Shown piece by piece: positions 9,239 through 16,775 of a stretch of DNA of 64,000 nucleotides. The stretch is taken from contig NZ_JAUSZF010000003.1 in assembly GCF_030817315.1 (NCBI RefSeq), forward strand, positions 1 through 64,000, read 5' to 3'. Source of the stretch: Sphingomonas faeni (GTDB lineage: Bacteria; Pseudomonadota; Alphaproteobacteria; Sphingomonadales; Sphingomonadaceae). The notes under the pieces are model-generated. The model made no database searches and was not told the DNA's origin. It worked only from the letters and a program-made list of their open reading frames with translations. The position numbers and the translations under genes are program-made. The number at the start of each line of letters is the position of its first letter. Within the stretch, counting starts at the first letter, position 1.

Positions 9239-10000
9239 TTAGCGGCGGGAGTGGCGAAGCGCGAAGGGTACGAGCGCGACCCACATGATGGTGATGAAAG
9301 CGAGAAACTGGCTGGTCTGCGCCGGGCCACCCGGGAGGTAGCCAAACCCGCCTAGCGAGGCGGCGTAGAGCTCGAACGAAATGACCGACACGCCGATTGC
9401 CAGCACATCTGTATCTCCCCCACTCTCCTCCTGCGTTCCGAACCAACGCAGCGCGATGACGAACAGCGTGATGATGACGATGAGGATCAAGCGGATGACG
9501 ATGTCGGTGCCAGCGATGCCAATGGCGAGGGGGTAAAGGGTCACGGCCTCGACCGGGAAGAGCTTCACAAGACTGGTATAATATGGCTCGGGCGTTGGAT
9601 CGGGCCGGCGCCCGGGTCTTACCAACGGCGTTGATGATCGTCGAAGCCGCAGCGCGCCGCGCAGGGCTGGCCTAGCGGACGCCACCCCATCATTGGCAAA
9701 TGCCGCAATCGCGCGCTGTACGGCTGCCGCGTACCGCGACACCTCCGCATCGCTGGGGGCAAGCGCGGCGCCGATCATCGTCGCTTGTTCGCAGCGATCC
9801 AGGATCGTCGCGAATGCCGATCGGTCCACGGCTTCGACACTGTGGGATGAAGCGAACCGATCGCGTTCGTTACCGAGCGCCGTGCGTAGACCGAATATCG
9901 TATCGAAGAAGCGCGGGAGATAGCGGGGGTTCTCGGTCAATGCCTGAAGCTGATCGATGAGCGCGTCTGCAGCCTCCACAGCCTGGGTAAAGGTGGTCAT
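9239..10000 (-). CDS. Integral membrane protein of the protease operon
   Basis: 253 aa. Residues 1-125 are a soluble helical region (ADALIDQLQALTENPRYLPR). A basic linker (LRGALRLRRSSTPLVRPGRR) leads to three or four transmembrane helices: VEAVTLYPLAIGIAGT, LILIVIITLFVIALRWFG, VLAIGVSVISFELYAAS and FLAFITIMWVALVPFAL. No family recognised. It is 10 bp after the lipoprotein gene and 19 bp before the protease gene, so the three are co-transcribed. It could anchor or export a partner; this is inference from context only. Confidence 0.8.
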   Translation of the reverse strand: MTTFTQAVEAADALIDQLQALTENPRYLPRFFDTIFGLRTALGNERDRFASSHSVEAVDRSAFATILDRCEQATMIGAALAPSDAEVSRYAAAVQRAIAAFANDGVASARPALRGALRLRRSSTPLVRPGRRPDPTPEPYYTSLVKLFPVEAVTLYPLAIGIAGTDIVIRLILIVIITLFVIALRWFGTQEESGGDTDVLAIGVSVISFELYAASLGGFGYLPGGPAQTSQFLAFITIMWVALVPFALRHSRR

Positions 10001-10010
10001 TGGATCATCC

Positions 10011-11030
10011 TCAGGCAGGGTTGGCGATCGACGCGATGAGTCCGAGCGCGCGCGTGATACGATCGATGTTCAGTCGAGCCGCGGCGCGGCGCTGCTGCGG
10101 CGATAAGCGACCTGCTAAGGCATCCCGCAGCCCGGCCTGGGCTTTTGCGGTGAGATCAATGGCGTCTGCGACTTCAGCTGCCCGTACGGGTCCCTGCTTT
10201 GCGGCCTCGCGGGCGGCAAAAACACGGGTGGCAAGCTGCTCGCGCTGGTCGGCCGACAGACTGGTGCGATTGCGAAGGTAGGTTCGGAACAGCGCGTTGC
10301 CGTAGAGATCGTCGGCGTTGCGCACGGCCCCCCTGCCCCAGGTCGTGACCTGTACGAACAGCGATGCCAGTGTGCGATCGACGACCGCGCCGCGTTCAAC
10401 AACTAACGCACGTACATTGCGGGTTTGCCGCGCTTCCCGCGCGAGGTCGTTGGCAAACGCGATCAGCGCAACGACGCTCTGCCCTTGTTCGCTGGCGACA
10501 GCCGCGTTGACGTTTGGCAGGTCGGTGCCTGCGACAAAGTTCGTGAACCGGGCAAGCCGGTCGGCTTGATCGGCAAACGCAGTGATCTCGGCCGATACGT
10601 CGGTCTTGGGGGCGTCGAGAATGGCTGCTAACGCATCAGCGTATCCACCAATTGCGACGATCAGGGCAACACGTGGCTCTAGTACCGCTCGTGGACTACT
10701 TCCAATGTCGATTTCGAACACCGTATAGCCAAGGGCCGGTGGCTCGCTCGCAAGGCATAGTGGTGCGGGCGGGGCGTTCGGTGCCGTAGGCACCTGGATA
10801 CGGAGCGGGGTCGCCGGCAAGCAGCTTGGATCGCTCGCAACCAACGCTGCAGCAGCCTCACGACGGCGCAGTTCTATTGCGTCGAAATAGGCCGTCGTGG
10901 CTAGGACTGCCTCTCGGCCTCGGGCCTGAACAGTGCCTGCGTTTTCGAGCTGAATCGCGTTTGTCGCGCATCCCGCCAGCAGAGGCAGGCCTATCAATAC
11001 AGGTAGAAGGGAAATGACGCGGCAGCGCAT
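10011..11030 (-). CDS. Lipoprotein, function unknown
   Basis: 339 aa from the ATG chosen here. The signal peptide MRCRVISLLPVLIGLPLLAG is followed by Cys, a textbook lipobox (LLAGC), so the protein is lipidated and faces the periplasm. The body is alpha-helical with many Ala/Arg and coiled-coil-like stretches (AYFDAIELRRREAAAALVA) and no recognised domain. An upstream ATG at 11060 overlaps the stop of the 56-aa gene but would add an acidic leader (MMPESPKETV) before the signal; GGAGA 6 nt before 11030 supports the shorter form. Second gene of the protease operon. Confidence 0.82.
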   Translation of the reverse strand: MRCRVISLLPVLIGLPLLAGCATNAIQLENAGTVQARGREAVLATTAYFDAIELRRREAAAALVASDPSCLPATPLRIQVPTAPNAPPAPLCLASEPPALGYTVFEIDIGSSPRAVLEPRVALIVAIGGYADALAAILDAPKTDVSAEITAFADQADRLARFTNFVAGTDLPNVNAAVASEQGQSVVALIAFANDLAREARQTRNVRALVVERGAVVDRTLASLFVQVTTWGRGAVRNADDLYGNALFRTYLRNRTSLSADQREQLATRVFAAREAAKQGPVRAAEVADAIDLTAKAQAGLRDALAGRLSPQQRRAAARLNIDRITRALGLIASIANPA

Positions 11031-11056
11031 AACGGTCTCCTTCGGGCTTTCGGGCA

Positions 11057-11227
11057 TCATGCGCCTAAACTGCGATTCTCTGTTCTCTTTCTACGCCGCG
11101 GGATCGTCCGCACACGCGAACGGTCCGCTGGCCGATCACGCGCGCGGACAGCGGTGATGATGTTGACGACGCTGGTGATGAGCGCTGCGATACCTACGAG
11201 CATGGGGCCGTCGATCATGTCGGTCAT
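11057..11227 (-). CDS. Small membrane protein, 56 aa, first gene of the protease operon
   Basis: Reads MTDMIDGPMLVGIAALITSV, then VNIITAVRARDRPADRSRVR and a very basic tail. There is one hydrophobic helix (about residues 9-27) and a strongly positive cytoplasmic end. AAGGAG lies 7 nt before the ATG. Its stop codon overlaps the first possible ATG of the lipoprotein gene, so the two are physically coupled. Too short for the usual 60-aa cutoffs. No family recognised; holin-like or scaffold roles are only guesses. Confidence 0.65.
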   Translation of the reverse strand: MTDMIDGPMLVGIAALITSVVNIITAVRARDRPADRSRVRTIPRRRKRTENRSLGA

Positions 11228-11302
11228 TGTCCGACTCTCCTTGTTGATCCGACTACCGATGTTCCATATATGTTCTTTGTAGGACAGCGCTATTTGCGGC
11301 CG

Positions 11303-12228
11303 CTACAGCCGAATATCTTTGGCCTTGGTGATCAAAGCACGGACCATGTCGCCGGTTGCCGTCTCCTCGTTCGAGAACCCATCAAATTGCCGCAGCAAAC
11401 CAAAGTCGAGGTTCGTCAGGCCTTCAATCGAAAGGACTGATCGCTGATAGGTCTTGAACGCGCCGAACAGGAGCGACTGCGCGTCCAGGTCGACATCGTG
11501 ATCGATCAGATACGCGGAGGCCGATGGACGACCATCGTCATGGATGAAGGCCACGACCTTCCAATAGGCCAGCGGGATTGCGACGCCGCGATAAACCGGA
11601 TCATCGGGCCTGAAAACAGGCCCTGTAAAGACGGTCGCACGTTCGCCAACCCGACGTGTGGTGCTGAGGATGTAGTCCTCGAGGTTTAGCCATGAGCGTT
11701 GATTAAAAACGGAGAGCTGCGGCGCGCAGTTGGTAAAATGGAAGGTATCGCGGTTGGCCTCGCTGGCGGTGGGACCCCAGTTGGGATCCTCACGCCGTAC
11801 GAGATGGCCGCGATCAAAGTCGTTATCGGCATAAAGCTCGTCCCCCGCCTGAGCCTCTTTGGGAATGCGGCCGTCGAACGCCCAAGAATCCCCGCCGCGC
11901 GGTACCGAGACGCTGGCTCTCCCATCTATATTGACGGCGGTGAAGAGGCAAGACGCCGGCTTTTCGACATAAGAATTGAGAAATGCTCGTAGTCGAGGCG
12001 GTCACTCTCGCTGCCCGTCACCGGCAGTACATCCCCGGCAATCGCACGGGCGTCGGGGAGCGGCACGGCAAAGCCGGGAAGAAAGTCTTCGTTGTAGCCT
12101 TCCCGCCCGCGAAACGTACCTGCCTCGGACGTCCTGACCCCCTCGGGTTCGAACAGCTGCAAACCAAAGTTCGAACGCGTCAGCGGCTGAAGGTCAATCA
12201 AACGGGGGCGATATGACAGGTCGATCAT
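11303..12228 (-). pseudogene. DNA/RNA non-specific endonuclease (NucA family), one frameshift
   Basis: The 5' part (12228-11926) encodes MIDLSYRPRLIDLQPLTRSN through HFSILMSKSRRLA with AAGAGGA before the ATG. The remainder, in another frame from about 11945 to 11303, encodes FTAVNIDGR, then DNDFDRGHLVRREDPNWGP, where DRGH is the catalytic motif of the Serratia/Anabaena nuclease family, then FHFTNCAPQLSVFNQ with the Mg-binding Asn, and ends in TKAKDIRL. Joining the frames gives about 308 aa, a normal length. A one-base loss near 11945 explains the break. It is either a young pseudogene or a sequencing error. Confidence 0.85.
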
Positions 12229-12456
12229 AATTGTCCTCTTTCGCGTCTTCACGACGAATACCCCCGGCTGTGTAACGTCGTGATGACACCCGCATCCCCG
12301 GTAGGTCCGGCTAAAATGTCGCTCTGGTCCAGCGTAATTGCGATGGCTGGCAAACCGTCCTCGCAGTTCAGTCAGTGGAGTAGTTATCGGCTTCCCGCGA
12401 TAATAGCAGCCATCTAATGCGCTATATAGCACCAATTGTATGACGTGGAGGCCGAT

Positions 12457-12702
12457 ATGACGATCGTGCGTAAAACCATAACCCTGACCGAACATTAGAA
12501 TGCTGGGATCGCCGCCTAAGTCGACGCCGGCAGCTACACCAATGACAGCGATGCAATCCGCGACCTCATCCGGCGCGAGCAGGAACACAGCCTTAAGATC
12601 AAGAGCATCCGTCAGGCACTGATCGAAGGCGAACAGAGCGGGGAGCCGGAGCCGTTCGACTTTGCTGCGTTTAAGCGGCGCAAAGCCGCGCAGCATGGCT
12701 GA
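12457..12702 (+). pseudogene. ParD-like antitoxin, copy 1, inactivated by two stop codons
   Basis: Aligns base for base with the intact antitoxin at 28417-28662. Codon 14 is TAG (CAG in the other copy) and codon 21 is TAA (CAG), and the Trp after AsnAla became Gly. The same GGAG ribosome site precedes the ATG. Everything after the stops is still nearly identical to copy 2, so decay is recent. The downstream toxin frame is intact (see findings). Confidence 0.88.
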
Positions 12703-13024
12703 ATACCGGCTTAGCCCGAGGGCGCAACGTGACCTTGATGGGGTGTTCGACCATACCGTGGCGCATCGGGGCCTGCCCCAAGCGATGCGCTACACCGACC
12801 TTATCGAAGCCGCTTGCGCTGATCTGGCTGAAGCCCCGCAGCAGGCGCAGGACTGTGCCAACATCCGACCAGGCTATCGACGGCGCAGTGTCGAGCAGCA
12901 CGTCATTTATTTTCGGCTGACCGGTTACGGCATCGCCGTCATCCGTATCCTGCATCAACGCATGGATGCTGCTCGTTACCTGCAGGTAGCGGCTCGCAAT
13001 TATGATCGCTCGGAACTGCAATAA
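12695..13024 (+). CDS. ParE/RelE-family toxin, copy 1
   Basis: 109 aa starting MAEYRLSPRAQRDLDGVFDH, the ParE fold start (beta strand then helix), with RRRSVEQHVIYFRLTGYGIA and VIRILHQRMDAARYL at the end, the conserved C-terminal strands. ParE toxins poison DNA gyrase. The ATG overlaps the antitoxin frame by 8 bp. The C-terminus runs 13 residues further than copy 2, into the dispersed repeat (QVAARNYDRSELQ). About 90 percent identical to copy 2. It could be neutralised by the copy 2 antitoxin. Confidence 0.82.
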   Translation: MAEYRLSPRAQRDLDGVFDHTVAHRGLPQAMRYTDLIEAACADLAEAPQQAQDCANIRPGYRRRSVEQHVIYFRLTGYGIAVIRILHQRMDAARYLQVAARNYDRSELQ

Positions 13025-13164
13025 AGGGAGGTTTGCCGCTCACATTGCGTGAGACAAATCGAGGCGGCAGGCGCACGATCGTTGAGACACAAACCACGAT
13101 CGGTGCGGCGGATGCACAATACTGATCCGTTCGCTCGCAAATGACGATCAAGACGTCTGATGCT
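12999..13164 (+). repeat. Dispersed 166-bp repeat, copy 1
   Basis: Matches 19259-19422 in the same orientation with roughly 85 percent identity by eye, including GCTCACATTGCGTGAGAC and CACGATCGTTGAGACA. Both copies keep an inverted repeat (CGATCGT ... ACGATCG, 13-nt loop). Between genes except for overlap with the 3' end of the toxin copy 1. Confidence 0.75.
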
Positions 13165-13255
13165 ACGCTGGGTACGCTATGGAGATAGAGGGCGACTTTC
13201 ATGTTCAACCGTCTAGACGACGTCACGAAGGCCAACGATCAACGCTGAACTGACG

Positions 13256-13450
13256 CTATTGTTTGGACGCCCCAGCAATCGCATCAAGCGCGGCCGCAAC
13301 CCGACGCCAGTCTTGTGGATTGGTGGTGTCACGAAGAATGTCGAAAAGCCTGTCCGTGAAATGCTCAGGCTCATCGTCGCCAAATGCTGCCGCGATAGTC
13401 GACGCCTTTTCCCAGATTTCCCGATCGGACATAGCCGGCAGCTCAGGCAT
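13256..13450 (-). CDS. Small hypothetical protein, 64 aa
   Basis: Starts at the ATG overlapping the stop of the SRAP gene by 8 bp (MPELPAMSDREIWEKASTIA), with a second ATG six codons in. Predicted all-helical, acidic, no Cys, with EHFTDRLFDILRDTTNPQDW. No family recognised. The overlap implies co-translation with the SRAP protein. Confidence 0.6.
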   Translation of the reverse strand: MPELPAMSDREIWEKASTIAAAFGDDEPEHFTDRLFDILRDTTNPQDWRRVAAALDAIAGASKQ

Positions 13451-14099
13451 TGGGAGTGTTTCCACGTGTCGGAAACACCGGTCCACGAACAGTCATTTGA
13501 GCGGCCGGATATGGCCGCTGCAGCGCCAGCACGTCGTCATAGCTTCCTGTGAGCCAACGCCCGTAATCATCCGGCCTCAGGATTGTAATCATCGCCTTGG
13601 GGTGGATCGGCGCCACCAGTTCGTTCGCATCGCACGTGACCATTGCGAAGTAGCGTTGGTCACCGACCTGTCGCCAGAAGCCGGCGATGGCGAACACGGG
13701 CTGATCGGTAACGGCGAACCACATCTCCCCTTTGATCGGCTTCTTGCCGTCGCCCAGGTCCGTAGGCTCGCGCGCCCATTCGCAGAACTCCGTCAGCGGG
13801 ATCAGGCACCGGTTGGGGGGGGCGCTGACGAGCGAGCGCCATTGGGGGAGATGGAGGGTGCGCACGTTCGTTTGTGCGACCTTGCGGCCAGCCTGTTTCG
13901 CCTGCCCAGCCAGAACATCCCATTCCATTACGTCGAGACCGCGGCGATCACCGTCATTCCGCACGACATACGCCCGGCCGAACGGACGCAGCTCTTTCGG
14001 ATCGAACCGGTTGTCCATTGGCTTCTCGGTCAACCATTCGGTCCCGAAGCGCTCGAATATGGTCTCGGGTTCGCCGCTGAACCTTGCTCGGTTACACAT
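13443..14099 (-). CDS. SOS response-associated peptidase (SRAP, YedK/HMCES family)
   Basis: 218 aa. Begins MCNRARFSG: Cys2, exposed after Met removal, is the residue that forms a covalent link with abasic sites in single-stranded DNA. Other family marks are an Asn of the active site in TNVRTLHLPQW, the CLIPLTEFCEWA motif with its Glu, and HPKAMITILRPDDYGRWLTG containing the conserved His. SRAP proteins shield abasic sites during replication. First gene of a two-gene unit. Confidence 0.93.
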   Translation of the reverse strand: MCNRARFSGEPETIFERFGTEWLTEKPMDNRFDPKELRPFGRAYVVRNDGDRRGLDVMEWDVLAGQAKQAGRKVAQTNVRTLHLPQWRSLVSAPPNRCLIPLTEFCEWAREPTDLGDGKKPIKGEMWFAVTDQPVFAIAGFWRQVGDQRYFAMVTCDANELVAPIHPKAMITILRPDDYGRWLTGSYDDVLALQRPYPAAQMTVRGPVFPTRGNTPNA

Positions 14100-14129
14100 G
14101 GGATGATTCCGGATTGGCGCTGGATCGGT

Positions 14130-14462
14130 TCACTCGTCGAGGTTCCGACGTCGCATCTCATCACGTAGCGCTTCGGCAGCGAGATCGCCTACTTCACCCT
14201 CGGTCTGTTGATACGCTGCTAGAAGCTCATCGTCGGTTGCGCTGGCCAGCAGGCCTTCGGTCTGAGCCCTGAACGTGTCGACTTCCTCTGCAGCGACGTC
14301 CGCAGCGTCGTCGGAGGAGACCTCGCCGTTTGCCAAATCAGCGGCCGGCGCCAGCACGGCGTCCTGCTTAAATACATCGAACGCCTCGGCTGCCTCGTTG
14401 CGTTGCGCGATCAAGGAGTGAAGCTGACCAAGAAGGTCGAACTGTGATGCGAGATTTTCCAT
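14130..14462 (-). CDS. Small acidic protein of a three-member paralogous family
   Basis: 110 aa, mostly helical and acidic. The C-terminus LLAAYQQTEGEVGDLAAEAL then RDEMRRRNLDE is clearly related to the end of the proteins at 43730 (VESYQQTAGEPGEIYKEALL, IERRNLDI) and, more weakly, at 16161. No known domain is recognised. The conserved tail (EAL, acidic, RRNL) suggests a helix-hairpin interaction module. Confidence 0.7.
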   Translation of the reverse strand: MENLASQFDLLGQLHSLIAQRNEAAEAFDVFKQDAVLAPAADLANGEVSSDDAADVAAEEVDTFRAQTEGLLASATDDELLAAYQQTEGEVGDLAAEALRDEMRRRNLDE

Positions 14463-14522
14463 TGCCGAGCCTAGGCCGGGTTCCTCAGCGCATGCAATAT
14501 GGCGTTACTAAGCTTCGCTGAC

Positions 14523-14654
14523 TTACAGGTTCACGCGCCCGACAACTGCACCGATCGCGATCACGGAGACGATGATCGCCCAGCCCTCCCATGTTCGAGG
14601 GGACCAGCCAATACCTACGACTTTTGGCTGAAACCATTCCCGCGGATGATTCAT
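14523..14654 (-). CDS. Small single-pass membrane protein, 43 aa
   Basis: MNHPREWFQPKVVGIGWSPR, then TWEGWAIIVSVIAIGAVVGR and VNL. A Trp/Gly-rich juxtamembrane part is followed by one transmembrane helix. Small membrane proteins with a FxPKxxGxGWxPxTWxGW pattern recur in alphaproteobacteria; function unknown. Too short for common ORF cutoffs. Confidence 0.7.
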   Translation of the reverse strand: MNHPREWFQPKVVGIGWSPRTWEGWAIIVSVIAIGAVVGRVNL

Positions 14655-14800
14655 GAAGGCTTTCGATACTGGCGAGACTGGCAGACCTGCCTTTCACTTC
14701 CCGGCCTCGAGCAATACATGCTGGGAACGGAGGACGCCAGCATGCCCGCGGACATCATGAAGGTAGACGACCAAACCAAGATCGACCTGTTCCAGAGATT

Positions 14801-15073
14801 ATGCCGATCGTCATGCAGTATCTTGCGGCAAACTCAGCCGATGAAGCGTTGATCGCCGACGACATCATAGACTTTTTCGCGCTCTCGATCGCGTCGGTAA
14901 TCCAGAACGATACTAACCTGACGACCCCGCAGTTGCAGCGCAAAGGCGTCGACGCAGCGGGCAAACACATCGCGCACTGGGTCCGGCTGTTGAAGCTCGA
15001 TAACGAACAGCGTGGCGCATCCCTATTGGCGATGACGATGGGCGCGGTCGCGTCCGACGAAACGAAGCAGTAG
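14801..15073 (+). CDS. Hypothetical protein, 90 aa
   Basis: MPIVMQYLAANSADEALIAD, IIDFFALSIASVIQNDTNL and WVRLLKLDNEQRGASLLAMT. It is helical, with moderately hydrophobic central helices but no clear membrane segment. A short reading frame just upstream (14743, MPADIMKVDDQTKIDLFQRL) could be a preceding small gene or a frameshifted N-terminus; I cannot decide. No family recognised. Confidence 0.5.
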   Translation: MPIVMQYLAANSADEALIADDIIDFFALSIASVIQNDTNLTTPQLQRKGVDAAGKHIAHWVRLLKLDNEQRGASLLAMTMGAVASDETKQ

Positions 15074-15278
15074 CGCTCCCGTGGACCGTGGGACGGCCTT
15101 ACCCGCTGGCGTCGCGGGATGAGCGACAATGGCCGATCCGATCAGCCGACAGGGTCGCGCACGGTCCCCCAGCGCGGCCAATGGGCATGAAACGCCAGAC
15201 GTAGGCTGCTGTGGGCAGCCGCGCCGCTATACCTGCGTATCGGTGCCTGCCGCACCGCCGCTTACGACAGCGCCCATC

Positions 15279-15503
15279 CTACATATTGTCGGCTGACGGC
15301 CGTCGCTGATATGGTTGTTTCACCCGGTTCTCGGCGTTCGCCTGCGCCAGGCGCTCGGTCATTTCACCCTGACTGGCAATCGCATCCCAAGCCTCCGCCG
15401 ATCGAAGATGACGCTCTCGAACGAGCGGTAGCGTGGACCGCCCCGCTTCCGATCGTTCGTGGGCAGCAGCGTTCCGGTATGACTCGATTTGAGAGTTGTT
15501 CAT
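15279..15503 (-). CDS. Hypothetical protein, 74 aa
   Basis: MNNSQIESYRNAAAHERSEA, LPLVRERHLRSAEAWDAIAS and a basic tail PYQRRPSADNM. Polar and helical. The phrase RERHLRSAEAWDAIA recalls short stress-associated proteins of alphaproteobacteria, but the role is unknown. Monocistronic. Confidence 0.65.
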   Translation of the reverse strand: MNNSQIESYRNAAAHERSEAGRSTLPLVRERHLRSAEAWDAIASQGEMTERLAQANAENRVKQPYQRRPSADNM

Positions 15504-15613
15504 GCGGCAAACCTTTAACCGACAACCCAGGATCTAAAACCCCACACCGTCGAGATCATGCGGTGTCATCGTTCAGAACCGGTTGCAAACCAGCTTGATT
15601 GCTGTGGCGCCGC

Positions 15614-15639
15614 GGATCCAACCACGTTGGTTCTCCGTT
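15614..15639 (+). promoter_or_regulatory. Possible EcfG (general stress) sigma-factor promoter
   Basis: GGATC, a 17-bp spacer, then CGTT, close to the alphaproteobacterial EcfG consensus GGAAC-N16/17-CGTT with one mismatch. It ends 20 bp before the start of the 37-aa acidic protein gene, the right place for a promoter. Inference only. Confidence 0.35.
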
Positions 15640-15659
15640 ATTAAACTCGGAGGTGACAT

Positions 15660-15773
15660 ATGATCGACGACCCAAAGCCCGAAGACAAGGATGCCACTGA
15701 GCAGGCCAAGGAAATGGAAGAAGTGCAGGAGGACGCTGCCAAAGAACGCGAGGAGAACGGCGGTTATCAGTAG
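15660..15773 (+). CDS. Very acidic small protein, 37 aa
   Basis: MIDDPKPEDKDATEQAKEME then EVQEDAAKEREENGGYQ. Almost only charged residues, likely a single helix or disordered. CGGAGG lies 6 nt before the ATG, one of the best ribosome sites in the window, which supports a real gene. Function unknown. Confidence 0.65.
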   Translation: MIDDPKPEDKDATEQAKEMEEVQEDAAKEREENGGYQ

Positions 15774-16160
15774 AGCGGTGCTGCCTGTAATGAATCAGAT
15801 TTCATTTTTAAATAGTATACTCTAATGACAACAAAACGCTGCTCTATTGACCTGAATGTGTTTGTTACTTCTCGTTACTAATGTTCGGCTGCACAGTTCG
15901 AGAGGATAGCGCAGCCGAACACCGCTGCTCGGACCGCTGCAGTTTACACGGTTGAGAGCTCCTTGAAGAAGACCAGAACAGGCTGTATTTTAACATTTTG
16001 TTACGGTACATGAAGCATTCGTTGAAATAGCTACTCATCTGCACCCCAACAGCTTTCTCAGGTTTAAGATTAACCTGCGTTGCCGTCGGGCGGAGCTGGA
16101 AGTTGAAACTGGGCAGCAAATGCCCCTGCCCGCCCGCGGTCGTTCATGATAGGAGCGCAC
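15774..16160. other. AT-rich intergenic region
   Basis: About 390 bp, visibly richer in A/T than its surroundings between 15780 and 16040. I see no supported gene. It must hold the promoter of the gene at 16161. Confidence 0.5.
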
Positions 16161-16358
16161 ATGCTCAAGACAAGAATGAAGCGGCTCACTGATCGCAGTG
16201 GTCGCGCGGTCGGACGCCTTGCCGAGATCGAAACGTCCATCACAGGCCTTGCTGACGATGATCTGCTCGATCTGGCCGACATCTTCAAAGCCGACCCTCA
16301 CACTCCGATCGGGAATATGGCGTTCGTTGAAATGGCAAGGCGTAACATCAGTCTCTGA
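16161..16358 (+). CDS. Small protein, distant member of the RRNL-tail family
   Basis: 65 aa: MLKTRMKRLTDRSGRAVGRL, LADDDLLDLADIF, ending FVEMARRNISL. TAGGAG 6 nt before the ATG fixes the start. The end (LADDDLLDLADIFK ... EMARRNI) resembles the last 35 residues of the proteins at 14130 and 43730. Basic N-terminus, acidic centre. Function unknown. Confidence 0.7.
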   Translation: MLKTRMKRLTDRSGRAVGRLAEIETSITGLADDDLLDLADIFKADPHTPIGNMAFVEMARRNISL

Positions 16359-16465
16359 AGGTCGTACCGTCACGCGTTGGCAAAATCACGTGACCACGCC
16401 GAGCGACTCGGTTACCGGCAGTGACCTGCCGCAGCGACACATAATGATAAAGAGATGATGCAGCG

Positions 16466-16669
16466 ATGGTAGCGACTGGCACCCGAGTCAACGAGATAGG
16501 CACCCTGATCCGCGATGGCGGGGCCTTCTATCTTCGCCGCGATGTCGGTGGGCGCTACGAGCTGGAGCTGCACCGTACCCCCGTCGACCTGGTTGAAAAA
16601 CGCGTCCGGCTCATTGGCACATTGGTTGGCCCAGATCTGGTAAACGCTGACGGCGTTGCCCCAGCTTAG
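16466..16669 (+). CDS. DUF5818-like small protein
   Basis: 67 aa beta-rich protein: GTRVNEIGTLIRDGGAFYLR, GGRYELELHRTPVDLVEKRV, RLIGTLVGPDLVNADGV. The phrase RTPVDLVEKRVRLIGTLVGPDLV is the hallmark of the short DUF5818 proteins found in sphingomonads. Molecular role unknown. Monocistronic. Confidence 0.75.
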   Translation: MVATGTRVNEIGTLIRDGGAFYLRRDVGGRYELELHRTPVDLVEKRVRLIGTLVGPDLVNADGVAPA

Positions 16670-16775
16670 CAGACTGACCACTCCTCTGGTTTAGTCGTTT
16701 TCCGCTGGGCGCAATTCTGATTCAACCCGACTCATTGGCGTTGCGTACAAATCACGAACAGGCATCATCCTGCCT

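Noticed and set aside
12229..12696. N-terminal extension of the nuclease frame (MLRGFAPLKRSKVERL)
   Set aside because: It is the reverse strand of the antitoxin/toxin genes; the nuclease has its own ATG with a ribosome site at 12228.
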